NCBI GenBank assembly: GCA_035048495.1
Contig: CM068540.1
Coordinates: 3,890,829-3,954,828, forward strand
Reading direction: 5' to 3'
DNA: 64,000 bases
DNA from: Euptelea pleiosperma
Lineage: Eukaryota; Streptophyta; Magnoliopsida; Ranunculales; Eupteleaceae
The position numbers and the translations under genes are program-made. The notes beneath the pieces are model-generated. The model saw only the letters and a program-made list of their open reading frames with translations, did no database searches and had not been told where the DNA came from. The first letter of the stretch is position 1. Every line of letters begins with the position of its first letter. Positions 57,001 to 63,630 of this stretch are shown piece by piece.

Positions 57001-58642
57001 CATATTAGTACCGAGTCACAAGTGGTATGAGCCAAGGTAGGACATTTTACCACCACACCCAGTTTGGCAACAAAGCTCTACTTCTTACTATGAGTTTTCT
57101 AGTTTACCTCTTATGAAGTTAGGGTAACAAAAATAAGAGCGGGTGGCTAAAGTGGAGATGTACTTCCAGAATGTTATGTGATTAATGTGTTCCAATCAAA
57201 CTAAAAGGAAAATTCTATAAGTTGACAATAAGACCGGCGTTATGGAGCAGAATGTTGACTAATCAAGAAACAACATGTTCATGACATGAGTGTAGCCAAG
57301 ACGAGAATGTTGAGATGGATATGGTAAGACAAAGAAAGACAAAATTAGAAATGAACGCATTCATAAAAATATAAGAGTAGCCCCAATAAATCACAAAATA
57401 AGGGAAAGTCGATTGAGAAGATTTGGTCATGTACAACAAAGACCAATGATAGCACCAGGGGACTTTGAAAATGTATCGTGATTTTTGTACTTTTAAACTG
57501 TGTTGCATAGAGTGTTGGAATCCAAAATGGGTACTGAGCATTGGATTTGTAAGACCCTGAAAAAGGGGATTGGGGATTCCACAATATACTTTAAATGATA
57601 TAACAATAAATAAATATTTTATATAGTAGTATGGATTGTGATATATCACGGGGATATACAATGGGTTGCATCCTATGTCTGGTCACATGACAATATACAA
57701 ATGTAAAGTCACATCTTCAACAGACACCTTCTATTGCAAAGGGAAAACCCATAAGCTATGGTATATGCTCATTAATGTTAGCAGAAAATTGGGGAGTAAA
57801 AAAAACAAGAGGAAATTTAGAAGTGTCACACAGAATCCACTTTTAGTGTTGGAATCCAACATCTCTCAACACAGAGATTTCAGCCCTTCAGAAAAATCCA
57901 TGCAACATAGCCTTTATGAGAAAAGAGAAGTACAAAGGAGCATACATCATCGCGTGGTGGATCCATAGAGTCTGGATTCCCTGCTCAATCAGCATCAATG
58001 AAGACTGTGAGCTGTAATGATGAATATGAAGAAAAGAATAACTCCCTATACATGGTGCCATGAGGTATTGAATAATTTGATGGATAGCCATCAAATGCTG
58101 TCACCTCATATAATTTCATAGATATGCGTATATATGTAAGTACGAAGGATGGATGTTACGTATGTTGGAAGCCTGATTATTTAAAATTTGACTTAAAGAT
58201 ATATCTAAGATACTTGTCATTTTTTGAAGAAAAATAGGGTACTTCAGTCACAATAGGGAGATTTTTGTTGTTATTGCAAAAGGCAAGGGATTTTGTGTCC
58301 ATTTTGATAAATTTTGGGACCAAATAATTTATAACAGTAAAAGTAGCTCCAATATTTAAAGAGAAACTCTATACTGCCTTCATTTGAATCATTGCTGCCT
58401 GAAACACTCCAATTCTTTTATACAATTTTATGTGTTGTTAAAAGTCATTTCTGGGGCAACATCAGATTATGGCAAACGCACATGCACGTAAAAATGTCTG
58501 TTAAAATACTTGTGCTTTTGAGTGTATTTCTAGTAGCTTCAATTGCACCTTATTCTATCAATTTCATCCATAAGTTACTCAGAGTTTTGTATTTGCAGTT
58601 TTTCTTGGGGACAAAAGCGTCAACATGCTTCCTTCCTTCCAG
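21554..58642 (+). CDS. ZIFL: ZIFL family major facilitator transporter (16 exons seen, 3' end outside the window)
   Basis: Joining 16 exons gives 1366 nt with no stop: 455 residues of an expected ~480. Exons: 21554-21695, 31630-31670, 32916-32976, 33090-33192, 38205-38307, 38483-38536, 38658-38720, 44644-44693, 44823-44898, 47368-47580, 50024-50111, 52912-52997, 53096-53203, 55161-55205, 55362-55450, 58599-58642. Every intron is GT-AG and phases agree across all joins. Family marks: N-terminal [16 protein letters not shown] (MFS loop 2-3 motif), [16 protein letters not shown] (antiporter-like helix 5), an acidic central loop between helices 6 and 7, and [14 protein letters not shown]. Known relatives (ZIF1, ZIFL1) are proton-coupled carriers at the vacuolar or plasma membrane linked to nicotianamine/zinc partition, potassium and auxin transport; the substrate here is not deducible. 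Large introns are filled by transposons. The last exon is missing from the window; a pseudogene is unlikely given the intact frame. Confidence 0.93.
21775..22085. repeat. Foldback MITE in ZIFL intron 1
   Basis: TTTTTGTTACTCACCGCAGC at the left and GCTTGTTACATCACGACCC at the right, with the family loop between (TAGTACTCAAAAATAATGG). The outermost left end is missing. Confidence 0.6.
22319..23276. repeat. Tandem array, three ~320 bp units
   Basis: Units 22319-22642 (324 bp), 22643-22952 (310 bp) and 22953-23276 (324 bp). Each opens TGGGCCCACG, then CGATCTTTGGATCGG-type sequence, CAATCCGCCTGATCCAAAG, CTCGGGGCGAGA, GATCCATCTCTGGATCGG, GCATGCGTGTCACCTTTTTG and GATGCAGAGGGCTCTCGTGG. Inside every unit a second GGGCCCCCACGTTCACTTG repeats the opening. 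The units are GC-richer than the intron around them. The overlapping frames on the minus strand are products of the repetition, not genes. Confidence 0.85.
23277..23485. repeat. Foldback MITE, short copy
   Basis: GGGCCCACTAATCGC and GGATATACATACCAATCAG at the left, CAATCAAGCTGATTTTTGG and TATGCACTGAGAGGTG at the right, folding around 23400-23420. It directly follows the tandem array. Confidence 0.55.
23486..25740. repeat. Foldback MITE split by a 1.9 kb hAT
   Basis: Left part TTTATTACTCACCGCTGCC to GTCAGTGGGCCCAGAT (23756); right part GTCCAGATGGCAGCGGTGAG to GGTATACCTTGTTAC (about 25737). Removing the inserted element restores a continuous arm. Confidence 0.7.
23757..25663. mobile_element. 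hAT-like element carrying internal tandem repeats
   Basis: Starts CAATGTTTTAAACCGAACC and ends GGTCCGGTTTTTAAAACGCTG, giving inverted termini. Flanks GCCCAGAT (23749-23756) and GTCCAGAT (25664-25671) agree at 7 of 8. The interior holds five diverged copies of a block around GATTTTGGCAAATGCTTTGTC with GGGCACGGGCCACC (near 24112, 24471, 24811, 24985 and 25143), plus AACGG-rich sequence near 24200-24370 and 24660-24780. No transposase frame seen. Confidence 0.7.
25741..31629. other. Rest of ZIFL intron 1: decayed repeats, no gene
   Basis: 26030-26336 is an hAT-like repeat (AATTTCGTTTCATCTCGGCC to TTTTAAACCTTG). 27039-27072 is a (CT)n microsatellite. 26790-27115 and 30740-31145 share a dispersed LTR-like sequence (TAGTCGTGGACT, ATAAATGGTGTTAACA, TGTAATAG, GAAGCATTGGAAACTAT, then CTCTCTCTC and ATGTACA). 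An ATATATATATA run lies at 29318-29330. 28942-29124 is a 60-codon frame without family resemblance; I do not call it a gene. Confidence 0.45.
31630..31670 (+). CDS. ZIFL: ZIFL exon 2 (rest of helix 1)
   Basis: 41 nt; with the leftover G of exon 1 it gives [14 protein letters not shown]. Acceptor TTTTTCAG, donor GTATGT. Confidence 0.9.
31921..32713. repeat. Tandem duplication of ~396 bp in ZIFL intron 2
   Basis: 31921-32316 and 32317-32713 run parallel: both open TTGTAGGAGCTATATTTGCT, then ATTGGAATCTGAATTTGGG, ACTAAAGATGAACAAAA, TTGAATCATAATGG, CAATTAAAATTGAAAT, TTATGTCCT and CATTGAAGATCTAT. Divergence is considerable, so the event is not recent. The sequence is not exonic: in-frame stops, and no MFS similarity. 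Intron 2 without one copy would be about 850 bp. Confidence 0.8.
32916..32976 (+). CDS. ZIFL: ZIFL exon 3 (loop and start of helix 2)
   Basis: [20 protein letters not shown] plus one base before GTGAGA. Acceptor TTAATTCAG. Confidence 0.92.
33090..33192 (+). CDS. ZIFL: ZIFL exon 4 (MFS signature)
   Basis: [20 protein letters not shown] followed by [14 protein letters not shown]. It contains the conserved MFS loop motif between helices 2 and 3. It ends with two bases (GT) before the donor GTTAGT; this choice is forced by the phase of exon 5. The copia LTR begins only 29 bp beyond the exon. Confidence 0.92.
35089..35212. repeat. Small inverted-repeat element inside the copia
   Basis: GAAGTCTCCCCACCCAAAAT.. 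and GTCTTACAAGTACCC at the left pair with GGGCTACTTGTAAAACA and TTTTGGGAGGGGCTTC at the right, with a ~50 nt loop. It is likely a MITE inserted between the protease and RT regions; a target duplication was not resolved. Confidence 0.5.
35743..36823. mobile_element. hAT element (TAGGGCTGCAAC family) inside copia RT
   Basis: 1081 bp with ends TAGGGCAGCAACTCGGGCGG and GGGCGG-complement...AGTTGCAGCCCTA, flanked by the exact 8 bp duplication AGTAGTAG (35735-35742 and 36824-36831). The subterminal parts are dense in GGGTTGGGTCGGGTTGG and AACCCGAGCCCAACCCG. Removing it restores copia reading from HGYVSSS to [15 protein letters not shown]. No transposase frame seen; non-autonomous. Confidence 0.88.
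38205..38307 (+). CDS. ZIFL: ZIFL exon 5 (helices 3-4)
   Basis: [20 protein letters not shown], then [14 protein letters not shown]. Acceptor TATCTCAG, donor GTATGC. The first G completes the split valine codon from exon 4. Confidence 0.92.
38483..38536 (+). CDS. ZIFL: ZIFL exon 6
   Basis: [18 protein letters not shown], 18 codons, phase 0 at both ends. Acceptor GTATTTCAG, donor GTAATA. AYASEI.R.EY is a strongly conserved family motif. Confidence 0.92.
38658..38720 (+). CDS. ZIFL: ZIFL exon 7 (helix 5, antiporter-like motif)
   Basis: [20 protein letters not shown] followed by Q, 21 codons. The glycine/proline-rich helix 5 corresponds to the antiporter motif of drug:H+ antiporter type MFS carriers. 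Donor GTATGG. Confidence 0.93.
39511..40174. repeat. Tandem duplication of ~330 bp in ZIFL intron 7
   Basis: 39511-39846 and 39847-40174 share TAAAGTTC.GTTTCTTCAAT, TAATAATTAGTTCGTTGAAG, AACTCTACG.AAACATTGTG, GATATTTTAGAAAATGATAA, CGATACCATTACTA and TTGTTTTATTTAACAA. They are much alike, so the duplication is younger than the one in intron 2. Confidence 0.85.
40207..40298. repeat. Direct repeat, two ~45 bp units
   Basis: AAGATCACTAGCCC followed a few bases later by TTGAGAGGTATATTTTGTAA occurs twice in tandem. Confidence 0.75.
41636..41722. repeat. 21 bp minisatellite, block 1
   Basis: About four copies of a unit close to AAACCGATGACAAGGAAGAGC. The same unit recurs at 42365-42500 and 43085-43240. 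Confidence 0.75.
41780..42360. repeat. Foldback-derived tandem units (~150-165 bp)
   Basis: Three to four head-to-tail units carry AATCCAATGG, AAAATCACTAAT, GGTCCACC and AACATCCATA-GATCA-type strings taken from one arm of the GCCACGTGGC foldback family. They lie between two minisatellite blocks. Confidence 0.55.
42365..42500. repeat. 21 bp minisatellite, block 2 (degenerate)
   Basis: ATGACTAAAAAGAGGAAATC, AATAACAAGGAAAAGCG, CCGATGACAAAGG and CTATGACACAAAAGGAC follow one another at about 20 bp spacing. Confidence 0.55.
43085..43245. repeat. 21 bp minisatellite, block 3
   Basis: About seven units of the type AAACCGATGACANAGAAGAA. The minus-strand frames through it read as heptads such as CHLFVLM repeated; they are artefacts of the repeat. 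Confidence 0.7.
44644..44693 (+). CDS. ZIFL: ZIFL exon 8
   Basis: [16 protein letters not shown] plus two bases of an arginine codon completed in exon 9. Donor GTATGT. The loop [19 protein letters not shown] is diagnostic of the family. Confidence 0.92.
44823..44898 (+). CDS. ZIFL: ZIFL exon 9 (helix 6)
   Basis: [20 protein letters not shown] then TCFWLP. Acceptor TATTGTAG, donor GTAAGT. Confidence 0.92.
45107..46890 (-). mobile_element. L1-type LINE, 5'-truncated, in ZIFL intron 9
   Basis: Minus-strand frames show the C-terminal RT region: [15 protein letters not shown] (about 46460-46520), [19 protein letters not shown] and MKDFCGKK (46330-46420), [20 protein letters not shown] and LLGKLPWRF (46180-46310), then the zinc-binding zf-RVT region ([15 protein letters not shown] at about 45980-46020). 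The plus-strand T-run at 45107-45113 marks the 3' tail. Several frameshifts; not functional. Confidence 0.85.
47368..47580 (+). CDS. ZIFL: ZIFL exon 10 (central cytosolic loop and helix 7)
   Basis: The longest exon (71 codons). It begins [20 protein letters not shown], then a very acidic stretch [15 protein letters not shown], and ends [19 protein letters not shown] then HEIAYSE in helix 7. Only two histidines lie in the H-M-H start, fewer than the His-rich loops of many relatives. Acceptor TTTGTGTAG, donor GTAACA. Confidence 0.92.
48170..49040 (+). mobile_element. Ty1/copia pol fragment in ZIFL intron 10
   Basis: [20 protein letters not shown] (about 48208-48268) contains the RT active-site YVDD; downstream follow [29 protein letters not shown] (about 48410-48470) and the RNaseH end ([15 protein letters not shown]). 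At about 48985-49035 the string TTGCAATACTGCTTATTT from before the YVDD is joined directly to CCAAAGAGGTGGTCATGGAC from the RNaseH end, a second, deleted mini-copy. No LTRs seen. Confidence 0.8.
49070..49330 (-). mobile_element. L1-type LINE fragment (zf-RVT C-terminal part)
   Basis: On the minus strand a frame reads [20 protein letters not shown] followed by [10 protein letters not shown], the end of the RT-associated zinc-binding domain of plant L1 elements. No other LINE domain is attached on its left or right. Confidence 0.6.
49500..49770 (-). mobile_element. LINE 3' end fragment
   Basis: The plus strand starts CTTTTTTTTTATTTTATAAATG and continues CATTAAAGAAGGGGAAAACC, matching the tail of the intron 9 LINE (TTTTTTTATTAG.. 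and ..CATTAAAAAGGGAAAAACCC). A short 5'-truncated minus-strand insertion. Confidence 0.55.
50024..50111 (+). CDS. ZIFL: ZIFL exon 11 (helix 7 end, loop, start of helix 8)
   Basis: [20 protein letters not shown] then DVGEVLAIS plus one base. Acceptor TTTTACAG, donor GTACAT. FSLWA.S.R..GGL.FS..DVG is a family hallmark. Confidence 0.93.
51264..51639 (+). mobile_element. TRIM retrotransposon, family A, in ZIFL intron 11
   Basis: Two 84 bp LTRs (51264-51347 and 51556-51639) start TGTTA(T/C)GATCCTAAAGG and end CTTAACA. The tRNA-Met primer site TGGTATCAGAGC is at 51350-51361. The element is flanked by the exact 5 bp duplication ATTGT (51259-51263 and 51640-51644). The interior of ~208 bp has two GGGGGCTCGCTC motifs and no coding capacity. 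Confidence 0.93.
52415..52717 (-). mobile_element. TRIM retrotransposon, family B, in ZIFL intron 11
   Basis: LTRs 52415-52525 (111 bp) and 52600-52717 (118 bp) start TGTTAAA and end CTAACA; both contain TTGGGGAAGGGTGAAACAAC. The primer site is on the minus strand (GCTCTGATACCA, 52588-52599). The exact 5 bp duplication GATTA flanks it (52410-52414 and 52718-52722). The interior is only 74 bp. Confidence 0.93.
52912..52997 (+). CDS. ZIFL: ZIFL exon 12 (helix 8)
   Basis: [20 protein letters not shown] then PIMVSRLAA; the first glycine codon is completed by exon 11. Acceptor CTATTAG, donor GTATAC. Confidence 0.92.
53096..53203 (+). CDS. ZIFL: ZIFL exon 13 (helices 9-10)
   Basis: [20 protein letters not shown] then [16 protein letters not shown], 36 codons in phase 0. 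Acceptor TATGCAG, donor GTAAGT. Confidence 0.92.
53320..53475 (+). mobile_element. Possible LINE 3' end fragment
   Basis: Plus-strand sequence with TTGGGGTTCTCCCC and CTTATCGAGAAAAAAAATATA resembles the 3' untranslated end and A-rich tail of plant L1 elements. No coding part is present. Weak call. Confidence 0.35.
53476..54205. other. ZIFL intron 13, unassigned part
   Basis: No exon-like block and no transposon terminus recognised. A frame at 53491-53679 matches nothing known to me. Confidence 0.35.
54206..54600 (-). mobile_element. L1-type LINE 3' end (RNaseH region)
   Basis: The minus-strand frame 54206-54469 contains [20 protein letters not shown], the typical end of the LINE RNaseH-like domain, and the strand ends in an AATCAATAAAATTTATGATA-type tail at about 54211-54240. 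Bases 54460-54600 match the dispersed repeat at 6770-6960. Confidence 0.6.
55161..55205 (+). CDS. ZIFL: ZIFL exon 14
   Basis: [15 protein letters not shown], 15 codons in phase 0. Acceptor GCAATTAG, donor GTAAGC. Confidence 0.9.
55362..55450 (+). CDS. ZIFL: ZIFL exon 15 (PQ.LRGAANG motif)
   Basis: [20 protein letters not shown] then AFGPAGGGA and two bases (AT) of an isoleucine codon. Acceptor CATGGCAG, donor GTAAGT. Confidence 0.93.
56375..56842 (-). mobile_element. TRIM retrotransposon, family C, in ZIFL intron 15
   Basis: LTRs 56375-56585 (211 bp) and 56635-about 56842 share TGATGCAGGACATTTAACCA, GGTAGCGTGAGATTAAATTC, CTCGGTCAAACCCTCC and CACTCGAGCC.GGTGTGAAAA. The minus-strand primer site GCTCTGATACCA is at 56620-56631. 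ACTAT occurs on both sides (56370-56374 and 56843-56847), a likely 5 bp duplication although the right LTR terminus is ragged. The interior is about 49 bp, with the ACCTCCCGCTCTGATACC signature common to plant TRIMs. Confidence 0.85.
56801..56984. repeat. 92 bp tandem duplication across the TRIM end
   Basis: 56801-56892 and 56893-56984 are nearly identical, each from GGCTGCCCCACTCGAGCCC through ATTGATTAACCATGG to AAAGCCCAAAACCCAA. The unit covers the last ~42 bp of the right LTR plus ~50 bp of flank, so it arose after the TRIM inserted. Confidence 0.9.
57120..57465 (+). mobile_element. RTE-type LINE fragment (C-terminal end)
   Basis: With frameshifts the plus strand reads [16 protein letters not shown] (about 57195-57243), ARMRMLRW-like residues (about 57295-57318), then DKIRNERI (about 57338-57361) and [17 protein letters not shown] (about 57395-57445). 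This order is the conserved end of plant RTE elements (..MLRWMCG..DKIRNE..RE.RLRWFGHV..RP). Strongly eroded. Confidence 0.75.
58599..58642 (+). CDS. ZIFL: ZIFL exon 16 (last exon in the window)
   Basis: After the split isoleucine it reads [14 protein letters not shown] plus one base before GTATGG. Acceptor TATTTGCAG. Family comparison predicts a glycine, a Q-M-V-F-F-type helix 12 and a ~25-30 residue tail in the next exon. If the donor were not used, translation would end five codons later, deleting helix 12. Confidence 0.88.
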
Positions 58643-59279
58643 GTATGGAGTCCTACTGAATCTTAACACTATAGGTTATATCATGGAAAAATCTTTTCAT
58701 ATCTTTATATGTTACCTAGGAAAGCATTTGACAACTACTATGCAAATGAGACACTTAAGAACCTTTGGCATTCTCAGACCCAAAACTGTTAACAGATGTA
58801 AATGCTGCACCAATCCATGGGAATATTAGGTAGCATGGTCCCAGTAAATGATAGGAACGAACCTGCAAACTCAAGGTTGAGCCTCAACTCCTAAAATGGT
58901 ATATCATCCTCAATGAACCATACCCCCTATCCCATATGTATCTCCAAATCATCAATCCAGACCACTTAATGAATGTGTCAACTCTAGGATGGGAATTGGG
59001 AACATAGTACAAAAAACAATTTAATTAGAAACTTATGGGTGATGTATGGACTTATTTGTTGACCACTAACTCTGTGTTCTTATGCTCAAGTCTCAAGTTC
59101 AGCTCCTAATAGGTGGTTAAGGTCTGATTTTAGTCCGTAGAGGTGGAACTTTCCAATCACCTGATTTGTGGACATTTTGCCCAATGATAAAAAAATAACC
59201 TTGTACTTTCTAGCCCAAATGTTGGTACGTAGATATCAATCATGCCAACTTGCGTAAAATCCCACACAGTCTAGCCTTG
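58643..59279 (+). other. ZIFL intron 16, part before the copia
   Basis: Starts GTATGG. No last exon is visible here. 59035-59205 may be a tRNA-derived SINE (CAAGTTCAGCTCC as B box, GATAAAAAAATAA as tail), a weak call. Confidence 0.5.
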
Positions 59280-60029
59280 GCAACATTTTGGTAAGAATGT
59301 CTGCCACTTGCTCCAACTTCACAAATGGTAAATAGATTTGGCTTGTCTTCAATTTTTCTCTTATAAAATGCCGATCAATTTCAATATGTTTGGTTCTTCA
59401 TGATGTACAAGATTATGTGCTATACTGATAGCTGCCTTATTATCACAAAAGAGGCTCATTAGACTTAGTGCATCAAAACTTAGTTCCAATAGGAGCATCC
59501 TCAGCCAAAGAATCTCACACACACACACCAGGTGCCATAGACCAATACTCAGTCTTAGCGATAGATCTCACAACCATCAATTGTTTCTTACTCCTCTAGG
59601 TTACTAGATTACTCCCAACAAATGTATAGTAACCGGAATTAGATCTACGATCTGTAACCGAACCAACCCAATCTACATATGTAAATGCCTCTATCCTCGA
59701 ATGGCCATGCTTGGAAAACAATAATCTCTCCTTAGTGATGACTTTAGGTATCAAAGTATCCTATAGGAAACCTCAAGATGAGTTGTCATAAGTGAATGCA
59801 TAAACTAGCTAACACTGACAAACATATGCAACGTCGGGACGTGTAAATGATAGGTAAATCAACCTCTCTACTAACCTCTGAAAGCACTCAGCATCGATCA
59901 GAGATTGCCCATCTTAATCATTCAGACCATGATTCTACTCAATTGGAGTGTCCATGGGTTTAGCACTAGGTTTTCCTATCTTCGTGAGAAAATCTAGCAC
60001 ATACTTTCTTTGAGAAATAAATATTCTTT

Positions 60030-60900
60030 GACAAAACAAAAAGTTGAATTGATATAGGTCCCAGTAAAGAGACCTGCAAAATTTTCTTACAAAGCACGTT
60101 AATTTAATTAAAAAGTCAAAAAGTTGTAACACTTTTTAAAACTTGCAGACTTTTAAGATAAAAAGTAAAAACGGAAGTTTAAACTATCATCTAAGGTGGA
60201 TGTTATTACTAAATCACCCTATGTTCAAACTACTGATAGTCCTCAGTTTAAACAACTCCACATCTCAGACCATCCAACGGTTAAGATTACAAGGATATGA
60301 TATGGTAATAACATCATTTTTACAAAACAACATTTCTCTTCTCTCCCTTGACCCTCGCATATGTCAGACACATCTCTTCCTCTCTATTACATCTCTCTCT
60401 CTCTTAGTCTCTTGACTCTCTCCACCCCTCTCTGTTCTCAATTCTCTTGATGCTACCAGCACCATTAAAGAATCCAAACCATCAGTTTTGGGCGTGCAAG
60501 GTGAAAACCAGTCCAGAGATCGATCGGCTAGTAAGCTCCCCTCATTCCTCACCTCTCTCTCTCTCACAATATCAAGTACCATCCCGGCCAACCCGACCAA
60601 CCCGATCGGGTTGGGCTCAGGCTGAACATGTCAGGCCCGACCTCAGGTTGGGCTCGGGCTTGGGCTAGATTGTCTGAAGGTTGGGTTGGGCTCAGGTTGA
60701 CTTCCAACCCGACCCCACCCACCCGAGTTGCAGCCCTACTCCACGACCACTACCGCAATCATCCTCCTCGTGCTCAAGTCTTGAAAAACAGAATGAGTAG
60801 GAAAGAAGGTAACACTATAATTCAGCTTCTTAGTAATGCAACTGATCAATAATAAATTCGTTGACAAATTAAGAACATGAAGAACAAAGGATTATGGAAG
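60030..60900. other. Foreign block inside the copia pol, with an hAT end
   Basis: It separates protease from the RT tail of the minus-strand copia. Its right part (about 60578-60738) is one end of the TAGGGCTGCAAC hAT family in reverse orientation, ending CGAGTTGCAGCCCTA. A CTCTCTCTC-rich stretch lies near 60390-60420 and 60550-60570. The other hAT end was not found. Confidence 0.5.
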
Positions 60901-62512
60901 ATTAGGACGAACTCTAACCTCCCTCTTTCTAGAAACAGAAGAAAGGGATCTATCAACAATTCTTAACTTTTTCCCTTTCATAACACATATAGCATGAAGA
61001 AAAGACGGAAGACATACTCGTCATATGGTCAGAAGCACCGGAATCCAAAATCCATGAAGGAGAATTGGAAGGATGAAGGGTGGCATGAAGACTTGAATGA
61101 GCAAAAGCATTCATGGATGTGCCCTCTAATTGAGATGTCATATGATGAAGGCTCTTGAGTTCATCTTCAAGAATGGAGACCATCTTCTCTGAGGAAACAG
61201 TCATCAGAATTAATGTGTCATGAGTCATGTGCTGAAGTGAAGGAGGAACATTCATTGAAAATGAGCTACTAGAAGAGCAACAGAGGACCTAGGCTTATTA
61301 AACTTAGATGGACAACCCACTAAGTCCCAACAAGTCTCTCTAGTATGTCAATACCGACCACAATGTGTGCACTTCAACTTGTCCTTTTCATCCAGACCAA
61401 TCATACCCCCAAACCTCTTTCCTCCTTTAACTCCTCCGTGAGGTATAGCTATAAGAGGCAAGGGCTGACCTCTTAGGAATGGGAGTAGAGTTGTCATGCT
61501 GATGCATCACAATACACATACTATCTTCACTCTAACTAGAGCATATACATGATTTAGAGAGGGAAGTTCATCTTTACTGCGAATCTGAACTCTGACCAGT
61601 TCAAATTCTGAGTTGAGACTAGCTAAGAACTAGTCCCTTCCACTTTCTTCTTATAGGTCATTTCATCTTCCCCCACAAATGGGCTCAAAAGGCTCATCAT
61701 GATCTAATTCTTCCCATATACTTCGAAAACGAAGCAAAGTGCCCAGCCAAGGTCTTCTCTCCCGAACGATAGTGAGAGATGTCTTGACTAACATGATACA
61801 CCCGAGCAAAATTCCTCACTTGTGAATACTTCTATGCAGTACCATCCCATATCTCCTTAGTTGTCTTAAGAACTAGAAACCCTATGCTAATTTCTGATTG
61901 CATAGAATGGAGGAGCCATGACATTATAGTTAGATTTTTAGCTTCCCACTAATCATATGTAGGACTTTATACATCTGGCTCACTTACTCTTCTATTTATG
62001 TAGCCAAGTTTGCCCCTTCCTCCAATAAACATTCTTGTTGATTGTGACTACTCTAAGTAATTTGAACCATTCATCTTTAAAGTTGTAACCTGTAGAATGG
62101 GATTGTCCATTTAGCCAGTTGTAAAAGAAGAAGATCTTGAGATCATAGATCCATTTGCAGTTTCATTTACGCTGCTGCCAGTGGACATCTTAATGACTTC
62201 AGAGGAGTAAACTTATACCAACCAGCAAATAACTATCATCTTGTCTAGTTTACACAAGTCAGCCACACTACAAGATCCACAAAGATCACACAATCATCAA
62301 AAACAAGCTCCACAGCCTATATATTGACTGGTTCACACAAATCAATCACACCCTTTGTTCTGATTTCATAAATCAAAGAACTCAAAAACAAGTTCAAGTG
62401 GAAACATTAGAGAGAAAACATCACCGACTCCTCAAAACACATCCAAACTCCGCTAAACATTATTCAGCACGAAACCTTATTCATCTTGATCAGTGATACA
62501 TGTCCATACAAC

Positions 62513-63630
62513 TAGGGCTGCAACTCGGGTGGGTTGGGTCAGGTTGGGGGTCAACCCTAGCCCAACCCAACCTTAAAGTCTGTGAACCCTAACCCAACCC
62601 AACCCAAGGTCGGGCTTAGATTTTCCAACCCTAGCCCAACCCTATCGGGTTGGTCGGGTTGGTCAATTCTTTAAGAAGATTGCTAAATTTTTTTCATATT
62701 AAAATAATTTAGTTGTCAATACAATAACCATTATGCTAACCATTAAATAATAACTTCATTTTCAACACCTCATGAAAGAAAACATGATATTTTCATAATA
62801 CGGGTTCATTAACTCAAATGCATGATAAAAGTTACTAAAGAAATAACAAAAAACAATTGTCAAATAAAACACGATATTTTCAATATCAGCCGATCACATA
62901 AAATGCCAAAATGTAGTTTCAAGGGCATTTTGTAATCTCACATAAGGGTTGTAGTTTGCTAAGGACAAACATCCATGGGTTGTTGCATTTGCCAAAATGT
63001 AGTGTGAATGTTTGTCAGTATACGTTACGATCCTAGGTTAAGACCTTAGCTTTCCGCTCCACTATCACCAAGGTGCTTTTGGAGTATTAGTTTGGGTCTT
63101 AACATTTGGTATCAGAGCCAACCCCACCCCCAGGGTTCGAGTCACGGGAGAGGCAACTATGGTATTAAAAAAAAAAGGGAGCTCACCAAAGTATGGGATA
63201 TGGAGGGCCCGCCATAGTGGCCTATCATGATTAGTCTCGGAAGGGGTGACCTAGGGAAAGGGCTACTTGGGGGCTCGCTCAAAGAATGAGAAAATAAGGG
63301 TATTGAAAAAAATGTCAGGGGCCCGCTCACAAAAAAAAGTGAGAAAATAGGGGTACCAAAGTGAAAGCCACCTTAGAGTGGGCCACCGTGGATGTCGGCC
63401 TTGAAGGGTGGCGGAATGTTATGATCCTAGGTTAAGACCTTAGCTTTCCGCTCCACTATCACCAAGGTGCTTTTGGAGTATTGGTTTGGATCTTAACAGC
63501 ATACTAATACGTATATGTAGTTTGTATGTCAGGTTCAGGTTGGGTCGAATCTCAACCCTAACCCAACCCAACCCTAAAATCAGGTTCAACCCGTCGGGCT
63601 CGGGTTGAACCAGCCCAAGTTGTAGCCCTA
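62513..63630. mobile_element. hAT element (TAGGGCTGCAAC family) inside the copia leader
   Basis: 1118 bp, starting TAGGGCTGCAACTCGGGTGG and ending CCCAAGTTGTAGCCCTA, with the exact 8 bp duplication CATACAAC on both sides (62505-62512 and 63631-63638). Subterminal GGGTTGGGTC and CCCAACCCAACC arrays as at 35743-36823. It carries a TRIM in its interior. Non-autonomous. Confidence 0.9.
63023..63498 (+). mobile_element. TRIM retrotransposon, family A, nested in the hAT
   Basis: 82 bp LTRs (63023-63104 and 63417-63498) match those at 51264-51639 (GATCCTAGGTTAAGACC, CACCAAGGTGCTTTTGG, TCTTAACA). Primer site TGGTATCAGAGC at 63107-63118. Flanks GTATA and GCATA agree at 4 of 5. The interior is 312 bp, longer than the other copy, with an additional stretch before the shared GGGGGCTCGCTC part. 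Confidence 0.9.

Larger units (their letters stand above)
55451..58598 (+). other. ZIFL intron 15 (3.1 kb)
   Basis: Contains a TRIM (56375-56842), a 92 bp tandem duplication and an RTE LINE fragment. 55451-56370 and 57470-58598 hold no recognised element; the frame 57666-57968 has no known relatives. Confidence 0.8.

Noticed and set aside
21554..58642. ZIFL locus as a pseudogene because of its many insertions
   Set aside because: All 16 exons are free of stops and frameshifts, phases match at every join and key motifs are kept, so relaxed decay is not visible. Only the unseen last exon leaves doubt.
58643..58829. The reading GVLLNLNTIGYIM after exon 16 as the ZIFL C-terminus
   Set aside because: It is in another frame from exon 16, resembles helix 12 only loosely, and exon 16 is followed by a proper GTATGG donor. 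More likely chance within the intron.
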